A stretch of DNA of 64,000 bases from Paenibacillus jilunlii. GTDB taxonomy: Bacteria > Bacillota > Bacilli > Paenibacillales > Paenibacillaceae. This document shows positions 9,210-17,361 of this stretch, one piece after another; the first letter of the stretch is position 1; each line of letters opens with the position of its first letter. Both the position numbers and the translations under genes were made by a program. A model generated the notes under the pieces. That model saw only the letters and a program-made list of their open reading frames with translations. It made no database searches and was not told where the DNA came from. The DNA lies in NCBI RefSeq assembly GCF_900102965.1, contig NZ_FNGM01000009.1, positions 7,083 to 71,082 on the forward strand. The letters are read 5' to 3'.

Positions 9210-9995
9210 TCAGCGGATCTCGGACGGACTTTTCCCGGTGTGCTGCTTGAATTGGCGGCTGAAAAAGAAAATATCGCGGTAGCCCAGCGCATCTGCCACC
9301 TCGGTCACGTTCATTCCGGCGTACAGCAGCAGATGCTGTGCCCGCTCAATCCGGGTGCGGATCACATAAGACTGAACGGAAGATCCGGTAATCTCCTTGA
9401 ATTTGATTGAAAAATAACGCGGCGACAGCCCTGCGCGCGCCGCCAGATCCTCCACCCGGTGCATCGCTCCGGGATGCTGGCTGACATAGTTGGCTACCTC
9501 ATGGATGACCTCTGCCAGCTGGTTGCTTACATGGCGTTCCACCGGCATCACCTGATCCTCACGCAGCAGATGAATCATCAGCTGCTTCAGAATGAGCTGG
9601 CCTTCCTCCTGTGCCGCGAAGGTCTTCACCAGGAACAGGCGGACATACCGGGCCAACAGATGCTCGAACTCCACCGTTTCCGACAGCACACGGTAAGGCT
9701 CGGGAATGTCTGTCACATCCTCAGCAACATCGAAATGAATATATGTAAGCACAAGCGGCTTTTGCGGATTATGGGTCGCACTCGTATGATCTCCGGGACG
9801 GAACAGGAAGCAGCTCCCTTGGCCCACCTGATAAGGCACCCCTCTGCGCACAACTGTGCCTTCCCCGCTCCAGACATAGAACAAATCATAATTTTGCAGC
9901 GGCTTCTCTCTTTTTTGCCATTTCCAGCCCGGCTCGCAGACAATCTTCGCCAGGGCCGGAAGGATCACAAAAGAGGACGGCGATGCATGCAGCAT
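9210..9995 (-). CDS. AraC family transcriptional regulator
   Basis: 261 residues. An N-terminal cupin-like sensor region (about 25-110, with YDLFYVWSGEG and FRPGDHTSATHNP) precedes a C-terminal double helix-turn-helix (about 165-261, ending DIFFFSRQFKQHTGKSPSEIR). The ATG has AGGGGGG seven bases upstream. The ligand is unknown; sugar-responsive regulators of this layout are common in Paenibacillus. No target operon is adjacent. Confidence 0.88.
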   Translation of the reverse strand: MLHASPSSFVILPALAKIVCEPGWKWQKREKPLQNYDLFYVWSGEGTVVRRGVPYQVGQGSCFLFRPGDHTSATHNPQKPLVLTYIHFDVAEDVTDIPEPYRVLSETVEFEHLLARYVRLFLVKTFAAQEEGQLILKQLMIHLLREDQVMPVERHVSNQLAEVIHEVANYVSQHPGAMHRVEDLAARAGLSPRYFSIKFKEITGSSVQSYVIRTRIERAQHLLLYAGMNVTEVADALGYRDIFFFSRQFKQHTGKSPSEIR

Positions 9996-10233
9996 AATGT
10001 TCCCCCCTAAAAGTTTGTGAGCTTTACTTCATGCATATACTTCGTACAAACTCGCATCGGAAGCATCTTCTAAGTTTTGCGGAATTCTGTTTCTTCGTGC
10101 TTGCTTTGCAGCAAAACCCGCTTCGGAAGCGTCCTAAAAGAGCCCCGCCCTCATCTAACCGTATAATACACCGGACACAGCTCCTGCCCGGGTTTCATCC
10201 AGCGCACGGTTCCATACTTCTCATAATACCTTG

Positions 10234-12021
10234 TCATGTCCTATTTTGCACATCCTTCCAGGCCAGCAGGAGGCGATTAACCCCAATTTCCAGCTGCACG
10301 CTATCCAAATGGGCAAAAGAAAAGCAGGCAGCCGGCACGCCCGGCTCGACCCGGTACAGCGCTGCGTCCCGGAAATCCGTGCCGCGCTTAAGCGCCGCCG
10401 CCCGGAAGGCGGCGAATTCCTCCCTGCTGCGCCGCCAGTGCGCGTAGATGTGCAGACCCGCATCGCCGGGCAGCGGCTCAAACAGCAGACCGAGCCGCTC
10501 CGACAGCAGGGAGCGGAGGATGCGGGCGCGCTCGCCATAGATGCGCGTCATCCGCCGCAGATGGCGGCCGTAGCCGCCGGTATGCATGAAGCGCGCCAGC
10601 GCGCGCTGCTCCAATTGGCCTCCCGGCAGCGGCTCATACAGCGCTTTGGCGGCGGTTACCGGCTTGATCAGCAAGGGCGGCAGCACCGCATAGCCCAGCC
10701 TCAAGCCGGAGAACATGCTGTTCGAGAACGAGCCGATGTAGACGACCCGCTCCTCGCGGTCAAGTGCCTTCAGCGGCTCTATGGGCCGCCCGCCCCAGCG
10801 GAACTCGCTGTCGTAATCGTCCTCCACGATCAGCGCTTCCCGCCGGCGCGCCCATTCCAGCAGACGGCGCCGCCGGTCCAGCGGCAGCACCGCGCCAGTG
10901 GGGAACTGGCGGCTTGGCGTAACGAACAGCAGCCGGGCCGCCCAATCCTGCGGCACCAGCCCGCTTTCGTCTACCCGGCCAAGCAGCAGCTCTCCCCCGG
11001 AAATCTCCACCGCTCTGCGGATGCCGTGAAATCCGGGGTCCTCGACAACGGCAGGGCTTCCGGGCTCCAGCAACAGCTGTGCCAGAAGAACAATACCCTG
11101 CATCGAGCCGCTGAACAGCACGATGTGCTCCGCCTCCGCCCGGATGCCCCGGGTCACCCGGAGATGGGCGGCAATGGCCCGCCGCAGGCTTTCTTCCCCT
11201 TCGGGTGGGCAATAGCCCTCCAGCAGCCCGCCGCTTTTGCCGCCGGCGTATTTCAGCGCACTCCGCCACTCGGCGTAAGGAAAATACTCCATCAGCATTC
11301 CCCGGCTCCGAAAGCTGACGAATGCGCCATCCACAGGTTCATATACGGAGACATGCCGGTTCATGAGCCGGCTTCCCCAGCTGGAGAGCGGTATTCCGGA
11401 GTAAGCCGCTCCCGGTAAGGAAATAGGGGATGCCGTTTCAGGTGCGTCAGAAACGTTAGAAGGAACAGGTATGCGTACATTACCTAGGATTCCAGCCTGT
11501 TCCGCATCATAACCGGCTTCACCAGAATCGGCAGCTTCTTGGACTGGCAGGGTTCCCCCAGCCTGTGGCTCGCCGCCTCTATCCGCCGCAGCCCCGGCCA
11601 TCCCCGCCTCTGCACAGTCAGCACTATCCGCCGGCTCCGTCATCCCCGCTTCAGCAAAGGCTGCATCAGCAGCCGTCCCTGCAGAAGCGGACTCTTTTGT
11701 CATAACCGCTGTACCTTCGCCTTCAGCCTCTTGGGCCGCCTCCTTCCGCTCCCCCTCTGCCGGATAAAAGCTGTCATCCGCAACATAGGTGCCCCGGCCG
11801 GTCTCTGTCCGGATGTAGCCGTCAGCGAGCAGCATATCGTAAACCTGAGATACCGAACCCCGCGACATCGTGTACAGCTCCGCCATCTTCCGTGTAGACG
11901 GCAGTCTTGTCCCGCCCGGCAGCGTCCCGCCAAGGATTGCTGTGCGCAGCGCATGGTACAAAGCCAGATATTTATAGCGGTGCACCGCCAAGTACTGGTC
12001 ATATGGCAACGTAAAATTCAT
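10234..12021 (-). CDS. MocR/PdxR-like GntR regulator lacking the PLP lysine
   Basis: 595 residues. Residues 1-82 form a GntR winged helix (RTAILGGTLPGGTRLPSTR, SRGSVSQVYDMLLADGYI). About 85-215 is an Ala/Glu-rich linker that is longer than usual, and the remainder is a class I aminotransferase fold. In MocR proteins the motif SFSKxxxPxLRLGY carries the PLP-binding lysine. Here it reads SFSNSMFSGLRLGY, with Asn encoded by AAC at 10720-10722 (residue 434). It may therefore bind PLP non-covalently or not at all. It is divergent from a PNPOx-type gene, its likely target. The start follows GAGGTAGGG. Confidence 0.88.
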   Translation of the reverse strand: MNFTLPYDQYLAVHRYKYLALYHALRTAILGGTLPGGTRLPSTRKMAELYTMSRGSVSQVYDMLLADGYIRTETGRGTYVADDSFYPAEGERKEAAQEAEGEGTAVMTKESASAGTAADAAFAEAGMTEPADSADCAEAGMAGAAADRGGEPQAGGTLPVQEAADSGEAGYDAEQAGILGNVRIPVPSNVSDAPETASPISLPGAAYSGIPLSSWGSRLMNRHVSVYEPVDGAFVSFRSRGMLMEYFPYAEWRSALKYAGGKSGGLLEGYCPPEGEESLRRAIAAHLRVTRGIRAEAEHIVLFSGSMQGIVLLAQLLLEPGSPAVVEDPGFHGIRRAVEISGGELLLGRVDESGLVPQDWAARLLFVTPSRQFPTGAVLPLDRRRRLLEWARRREALIVEDDYDSEFRWGGRPIEPLKALDREERVVYIGSFSNSMFSGLRLGYAVLPPLLIKPVTAAKALYEPLPGGQLEQRALARFMHTGGYGRHLRRMTRIYGERARILRSLLSERLGLLFEPLPGDAGLHIYAHWRRSREEFAAFRAAALKRGTDFRDAALYRVEPGVPAACFSFAHLDSVQLEIGVNRLLLAWKDVQNRT

Positions 12022-12164
12022 GTCCCTACCTCTTCACCTCAAAGTGGACTATTAAAAATAATGTAAACCGGTCCTTTTTTATTGTCAATTCTTCCTCTAT
12101 TCTAAGGTAACCGTTTGACCCGGAGCATAGGACTCCGCAACTCATGAGAAAAGGAAGTGCCGTT

Positions 12165-12788
12165 ATGCGCAGAAAAGAATTTCAGGTAGAGCAGGAAGAG
12201 GAGCTGATCGGGTTTTTGGGCGGAATGAGCTTTGGTTTTCTCGGTACCAGCGATGAGCAGGGGCTGCCGCGTGTGACGCCGCTGAATTTTGTATATATGG
12301 AGGGAAACTTCTATTTCCACGGCAGCCGTGCCGGAGACAAAATGAAGAGCATCCGCCGCAATCAGCAGGTATGCTTCACTGTTGCCGACGAATATGCGCT
12401 CATTCCCTCCTATTTCAGCGATCCCGAGCTTGCCTGCCCCGCCACCGCCTATTTCAAAAGCGTAACCGCTTATGGACAGGCTGAGCTTGTGGAAGACGCT
12501 GCCGAAAAAGCAGCCGTATTTACCCTTTTTATGCAAAAACTCCAGCCGGAAGGCGGCTATGCCCCGATTGATGCCGAAGATCCCAAATACCCTTCACGGC
12601 TGAAGGGTGTTGCAGTTGTGCGCATCGTTCCCGAAGAGATCACAGCCAAGTTCAAATTCGGCCAGAATCTGAAGGAAGAGGAGCGGACTGCCGTTACCCA
12701 GGGGCTGAAGGACAGAAACGGAGCACGTGACGCTGAAACCATTGCCATGATGGAAAAATACTGCCCCTATCACTCCAATATAGATTGA
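12165..12788 (+). CDS. Pyridoxamine 5'-phosphate oxidase-family flavoprotein
   Basis: 207 residues. The split-barrel FMN-binding fold is indicated by MSFGFLGTSDEQGLPRVTPLNFVYMEG and FYFHGSRAGDKMKSI. The ATG at 12165 has GGAAG seven bases upstream; an in-frame ATG at 12144 lacks a box. Members of this group act as small flavin reductases rather than true PdxH. It is divergent from the MocR gene with about 140 bp between the starts, an arrangement that suggests regulation by that protein. Confidence 0.8.
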   Translation: MRRKEFQVEQEEELIGFLGGMSFGFLGTSDEQGLPRVTPLNFVYMEGNFYFHGSRAGDKMKSIRRNQQVCFTVADEYALIPSYFSDPELACPATAYFKSVTAYGQAELVEDAAEKAAVFTLFMQKLQPEGGYAPIDAEDPKYPSRLKGVAVVRIVPEEITAKFKFGQNLKEEERTAVTQGLKDRNGARDAETIAMMEKYCPYHSNID

Positions 12789-12924
12789 ACTTGAAAAATT
12801 AAGATACGGGGAAAAGCGGATGAGGAGAAGCAATACTCCGCAGATGGGCAGCGGCCGGAAGTCCAAACTTTCCCTGCAGTCACGCTCAATCCCAAACCCG
12901 ATAACTCTCACGTTCAGTTTATAT

Positions 12925-13107
12925 AGTGGAAAAAGTATCCCTAATCAAGCTCAATCCGCTTATGGAGTGGCCTATGTTGGAAAAAGTACCACTAATCCGG
13001 CTGAAAATGGCCATTTATGATGAGTATGCACGAATTAGGTGTACAAGTTCCAACTCAACCCTCCTGTAGCCCGGATTTCAGCTCATTAGTTTTACTTTTT
13101 CCACTTA
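12925..13107. repeat. Four-palindrome intergenic element, copy A
   Basis: Four motifs of about 22 bp at 12925-12946, 12976-12998, 13032-13055 and 13084-13107. The first two read AGTGGAAAAAGTA..CTAA in the plus direction and the last two are inverted copies. Centres are about 52, 56 and 52 bp apart. The same layout recurs at three other places in the window. The element lies downstream of the PNPOx-type gene and upstream of a decayed gene. Confidence 0.7.
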
Positions 13108-13227
13108 TTTCGCCGCAGCCTGGTGCAGAAGGCCCGGAAGGCTGTTATCGCCAAAGTAGGCCGTCCGGTCCGCCACCCCCCCATGATATGACTCTCGGAA
13201 GCTGCCCTTGCTGCTGGAATGGTATCC

Positions 13228-13491
13228 ACGGGGTGCAGAGCTGCGGCTGCCGTTTCAAGCTTCTCCCCGGAATGCATCAGCTATACGTATGGTGACTTGT
13301 TTCCAACCATGCGATATCTGGACGGCAAGCCTTACAGGGGGCAGGTGTATACACTTAAGGAGCTCCGGGAGGTCATTTCGCAGTTCGGCTGGCCGCAGGA
13401 ATGGAACGCCGGCTGGACCCAGGGACCGGAAAGATACACCCGAGGTTCAAGTGTGGGAGAAACCGCAGCAATTTTTCTAAAAGGTTCAGCA
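13228..13491 (+). pseudogene. Decayed gene fragment, frameshifted
   Basis: A protein-like stretch (SYTYGDLFPTMRYLDGKPY, VYTLKELREVI, FGWPQEWN, GPERY) runs in one plus frame to about 13437. It then makes sense only in the next frame (PEVQVWEKPQQFF, stop at 13491). No start with a ribosome binding site is seen. It looks like the C-terminal remnant of a gene with one frameshift; the family is not recognised. Confidence 0.45.
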
Positions 13492-13588
13492 AAAAACGTC
13501 TTTCACCAGTGACGGCGGAGTATCCCGGTGATATAATGTTAGGCAATGTTAACGTATATCCCAGAAGAATACCGGAAGGATGAAACTG

Positions 13589-14890
13589 ATGAATCCATTG
13601 GCTGGACAATTGAATGACAGCATCAAGGCAGGCAATGAACATGTGTACGATATGCTCTCCAATCTGGGCAAAGCGCTGTATTATCCCAAGGAGGGCATTC
13701 TGAGCCAATCCGCCGAAGCGGCTGCTCACGCCAAGAAATACAACGCAACCATCGGGATTGCCACCGAAAACGGTGTACCTATGCACCTCGGCGTTATTCA
13801 GGATAAGCTCTCCGCTTACAGTCCCAAGGATTTGTACGGCTACGCTCCGCCGGCAGGCAAGCCGGAGCTGCGCACCCTGTGGCGGGAGAAGATGCTTCGT
13901 GAGACACCGTCGCTTGAAGGCAAGTCCTTCGGCAACCCGATCGCTACCAATGCCCTGACCCATGGGCTAAGCATCGTTGCCGATCTGTTCGCCGATCAGG
14001 GGGATGCCGTCATCTATCCGGATAAAAACTGGGAGAATTACGAGCTGACCTTCGGCGTCCGCCGTCTCAGCGATACCGTGAACTATCCGCTCTTCACGGA
14101 AGATATGAGCTTCAACAGCGAAGGGCTGCTGGATGCCCTGCTGGCCCAGAAGGACCGCGGGAAAGCTATTGTGCTGCTTAACTTCCCGAATAACCCTACG
14201 GGCTATACCCCGGGCATCAAGGAAGGCGAAGCGATCGTTGCCGCTATTCTCCGCGCAGCGGAAGAAGGCATCAACGTCGTGGTGGTCAGCGACGATGCGT
14301 ATTTCGGACTCTTTTTCGAGGACTCGCTGAAGGAATCCCTGTTTGGCCGTCTGGCCAACCTGCATCCGCGCGTGCTCGCCGTGAAGATTGACGGAGCGAC
14401 CAAAGAAGAGTTCGTCTGGGGCTTCCGCGTCGGCTTCATCACCTATGCTTCTGACAGCAAGGAAGTGCTCGCTGCCCTGGAGCAGAAGACAATGGGGATT
14501 ATCCGCGCCACCATCTCCAGCGGACCGCATCCTTCACAGACTTTCGTGCTGGATGCGCTCAAATCGCCGGAATTTGCCGAACAGAAGGAAGAGAAGTTTC
14601 AGATTATGAAGGGCCGCGCCAACAAAGTGAAGGCACTGCTGGACAGCGGCAAATACGGTGATGACGTGTGGACCTATTATCCGTTCAACTCCGGGTACTT
14701 TATGTGCCTGAAGCTGCACACCGTGCCGGCTGACGCTCTGCGTCTGCACCTGATCCATAACTACAGCCTGGGTACCATTGCCCTGGGTGAGACCGATCTG
14801 CGCGTGGCCTTCTCCTGTATTGAAGAAGATCAGCTGGAGGATCTGTTCGACATGGTCTATGCAGGAATCCGCGATCTGGAAAAAGCCTAA
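13589..14890 (+). CDS. Class I/II aminotransferase
   Basis: 433 residues. Fold-type I features: ATNALTHGLSIVADLF, LLNFPNNPTGYTPG, VVVSDDAYFGLF and the PLP lysine region DGATKEEFVWGFRVGF. The start at 13589 (MNPLAGQLN) is preferred because GGAAGG lies nine bases upstream; the in-frame ATG at 13580 directly abuts that box. Substrate cannot be assigned. It is a single gene followed by a strong terminator. Confidence 0.85.
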   Translation: MNPLAGQLNDSIKAGNEHVYDMLSNLGKALYYPKEGILSQSAEAAAHAKKYNATIGIATENGVPMHLGVIQDKLSAYSPKDLYGYAPPAGKPELRTLWREKMLRETPSLEGKSFGNPIATNALTHGLSIVADLFADQGDAVIYPDKNWENYELTFGVRRLSDTVNYPLFTEDMSFNSEGLLDALLAQKDRGKAIVLLNFPNNPTGYTPGIKEGEAIVAAILRAAEEGINVVVVSDDAYFGLFFEDSLKESLFGRLANLHPRVLAVKIDGATKEEFVWGFRVGFITYASDSKEVLAALEQKTMGIIRATISSGPHPSQTFVLDALKSPEFAEQKEEKFQIMKGRANKVKALLDSGKYGDDVWTYYPFNSGYFMCLKLHTVPADALRLHLIHNYSLGTIALGETDLRVAFSCIEEDQLEDLFDMVYAGIRDLEKA

Positions 14891-14912
14891 TCCCAAGCTG
14901 TGACATAGATAT

Positions 14913-14943
14913 CAGCCCCGGCCGTGCCGGGGCTGTTTTTTTT
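14913..14943 (+). terminator. Aminotransferase terminator
   Basis: A 10-bp GC-rich stem (CAGCCCCGGC and its complement) with a three-base loop, followed by eight or more Ts. Confidence 0.92.
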
Positions 14944-15041
14944 GCGGGCCGTTATGGCATTGGCCTATACACGTTATTCCCTCCGCACATACAATACGGT
15001 GTACTCAAGTACAATTACTCACACGCGAAAGGGGAATGAAC

Positions 15042-15152
15042 ATGAGCGAAGAAGTTAGAGGCGGATATGGATACCCTGGATTTACAAGCACAGGTGCAAT
15101 TCTGGTTCTCTTTATCCTGCTGGTTATTATCAGCCGTTCACTCTTTGTCTAA
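15042..15152 (+). CDS. YjcZ-family small sporulation protein
   Basis: 36 residues. AAAGGGG lies upstream of the ATG. The protein has a Gly/Tyr-rich N-terminus (GGYGYPGF) followed by one hydrophobic segment (AILVLFILLVIISRS), the layout of YjcZ/YrbE-like small spore proteins. It is shorter than most annotation cutoffs. Confidence 0.8.
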   Translation: MSEEVRGGYGYPGFTSTGAILVLFILLVIISRSLFV

Positions 15153-15344
15153 CCGGGAATGAACATCCCGGGAGGGGGCTCCGGCTCTCTCCCACTTGCC
15201 CGCGTTTTACAGCATTCCCTGTTTCTTGTCTCAGTTCCAAACAGGAATTTCTGCAATTCCAGAGATAGGTCTAAATAAGCTTCAACTATCAAGCAGAAAT
15301 ATAAGGATGATTTGTGGCGTGAAACATATAAATCCTTATACTTT

Positions 15345-15392
15345 GAAAAAAAAGACGCCTTGACGGAGCAAATGCTCCGCTTAAGGCGTCTT
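15345..15392 (-). terminator. Terminator of the helicase-ecsAB operon
   Basis: On the minus strand, AGACGCCTTAAGCGGAGCA pairs across a short loop with its near-complement and is followed by eight Ts. It starts a few bases after the ecsB stop. Confidence 0.9.
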
Positions 15393-15395
15393 TCT

Positions 15396-16613
15396 TCAGA
15401 TATCGTCGTCGTCCTGCGCCGATTTGCGGGAAGCCCTGCTTTTGAAGAGATAGGCCAGCAGCGCCCCGGCCAGAAAGGTCCCGATGACCGGCAGCGGCCG
15501 CCCGGCTATCCCGGTCAGAAATGGCAGAGCGGTCAGCACAGCCAGCAGCAGATGCGCGCGGAAGATGAACTGAATCGTGCTGCTTGCCTTGCTGCCCTCC
15601 GGAAGCGGATAGACAGTCAGCCAGAACGATTCGCTATGCAGCTTGCGCAGCGCTGACAGCTGTACGCCCATGATCAGCACGAAGAACAAATAGATGCCGG
15701 AGCCGATGTAGCTCTCCCGGTTCCACCAGACCAGCAGCAGCGCCAAAACGGCTATTCGGATCACAATGCCGAAGATGTCGCCCCGGGCGAAGCTTTTGGT
15801 CAGCAGGAAGCGGTAGGCGGTGCTGCGCCGCCAGGCGATGCCCGCGCCCCATTTGGACAAGTAGCGGCGGGGATAGACCCGCTGCTCCCGTCCGGGCACA
15901 TCCACGAACCAGCCAAGGATCATCAGCGCTCTTGCACCTTGATTGCGCTCGGTGGCTATCAGCCGTTCCCAGGGAACAGAGAGCCGTGCCGGTACGGCAA
16001 GCGCCGCCACATAGGCTGCTGCCAGAATAACAATAAAGATCAGTGCCCTGAACGGAGGCTGCCAGAGCCATGCGGCAATCATCAGGCCGGAGACTGCCCA
16101 GCGGAGCAGGCTGTAGCCCGCGGAAGCCGGACGGGACAGCATGGCCAGCTCCCGCCACAGGCCGAAGCTGGCCAATATCTTCACCAGAATCAGCACCGCA
16201 AACGTGGCAAGCAGCATTTGATGAGAATCATCCGTCCGTATGTACAGAGGCCAGAGTGTAATCAGCACGAAGGCCAGCCGCAGAATTTTCCACACATTCC
16301 CGGCCGTCCAGGCGGGAGCGAAATATTCCTTCATCCGGTGGCCCTGCGGAAGCAGAAAGATCGTATCCGGGCTCTGCAGATAGGTCCGGAAGCTGCTATG
16401 CGCCGCTGCAGGCAGCAGCAGTACCAGCATGATCCAGCGGATAGGAATGCCCTCGGGGACATCGCGGAGCAGTGAAGTATACCAGGCCGAGAAGATAATC
16501 AGCACCAGCAGAAAAACCATCGCTATCCCGCTCTGAATAATATAACCTACATAAGGAATGAGGCCTCCCATGAACCGGCTGCGCCGCTGCCGGCGCAGCT
16601 CCTTCAAATCCAT
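15396..16613 (-). CDS. ecsB: ABC transporter permease, EcsB-like
   Basis: 405 residues with about eight or nine hydrophobic segments, beginning MDLKELRRQRRSRFMGGLIPY and ending in a short acidic tail (DDDDI). This is the EcsB permease pattern. The ATG is one base after the ecsA stop, and its box (AAGGAGGG) lies inside the ecsA end, so translation is coupled. In Bacillus, EcsAB affects secretion, regulated proteolysis and competence; the exported substrate is unclear. Confidence 0.82.
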   Translation of the reverse strand: MDLKELRRQRRSRFMGGLIPYVGYIIQSGIAMVFLLVLIIFSAWYTSLLRDVPEGIPIRWIMLVLLLPAAAHSSFRTYLQSPDTIFLLPQGHRMKEYFAPAWTAGNVWKILRLAFVLITLWPLYIRTDDSHQMLLATFAVLILVKILASFGLWRELAMLSRPASAGYSLLRWAVSGLMIAAWLWQPPFRALIFIVILAAAYVAALAVPARLSVPWERLIATERNQGARALMILGWFVDVPGREQRVYPRRYLSKWGAGIAWRRSTAYRFLLTKSFARGDIFGIVIRIAVLALLLVWWNRESYIGSGIYLFFVLIMGVQLSALRKLHSESFWLTVYPLPEGSKASSTIQFIFRAHLLLAVLTALPFLTGIAGRPLPVIGTFLAGALLAYLFKSRASRKSAQDDDDI

Positions 16614-16614
16614 A

Positions 16615-17361
16615 TCATTTCCCTCCTTGCACCAGTTCGTAGAACAGCTGCTCCAGATTCAATCCCTGCAGTCCGGCAGCCGCGGTCATCTCGGCCAGCG
16701 TACCCTGAGCGATCACCTTCCCGCGGTGCAGGACAATGAACCTGTCACAATAATTCTCAATGGTGGAGAGAATATGGGAGCTTAACAGAATCGAAGCTCC
16801 GGTATTCTTCAGCTCCAGCATGAAATCAAGCAAGGAGCGGATGCCCAAGGGGTCCAGCCCCAAAAATGGCTCGTCGATCACATACAGCGCCGGACGTGCC
16901 ACAAAGGCGCACATAATCATGACCTTCTGCTTCATCCCTTTGGATAAATGCGAGGACAGTGTATCCATCTTATCATCCATATTAAAGAGTGCGGCCAGCC
17001 GGCTGCTGCGGGATTCATAATCACTCTGCTCTACGCCGTAAGCCCTGGCGGTAAACTCCACATGCTCACGTACCGTCATTTCCTCATACAGCAGCGGGGA
17101 CTCCGGTACAAAGGACAGCGCTCCGTGATAGGCTTCCGGGTCGCTGCTCCGGGTTTTTCCCTGGACAGTGATCTCGCCTTTATGCGGCGACATCAGGCCC
17201 AGAATATGCTTCATGGTCGTGCTTTTGCCTGCTCCGTTCAATCCGATCAGCCCGACCATTTCTCCAGGCTGTACTTGAAGGCCGATATCGTGAAGCACTG
17301 GCTTGTTCAGGCTGTAGCCTCCGCTTAAGCCCGTAATTTGCAATACGGGGGCAGTACTCAT
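16615..17361 (-). CDS. ecsA: ABC transporter ATP-binding protein, EcsA-like
   Basis: 248 residues with Walker A GLNGAGKST (about residues 39-47), signature LSKGMKQKV (LSxGxKQ variant) and Walker B LYVIDEPFLGLDP. It partners the permease immediately downstream. Its ATG overlaps the helicase stop by four bases (ATGA), so all three genes form one transcript. Confidence 0.88.
   Translation of the reverse strand: MSTAPVLQITGLSGGYSLNKPVLHDIGLQVQPGEMVGLIGLNGAGKSTTMKHILGLMSPHKGEITVQGKTRSSDPEAYHGALSFVPESPLLYEEMTVREHVEFTARAYGVEQSDYESRSSRLAALFNMDDKMDTLSSHLSKGMKQKVMIMCAFVARPALYVIDEPFLGLDPLGIRSLLDFMLELKNTGASILLSSHILSTIENYCDRFIVLHRGKVIAQGTLAEMTAAAGLQGLNLEQLFYELVQGGK

Noticed and set aside
10231..11418. 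395-codon plus-strand frame
   Set aside because: Lies antisense within the MocR gene; high GC third positions open this frame. No ribosome binding site and no family features.
12925..13107. Element A as a CRISPR array
   Set aside because: Only four units, with alternating orientation and palindromic units; spacers are partly related between copies and no cas gene is nearby.
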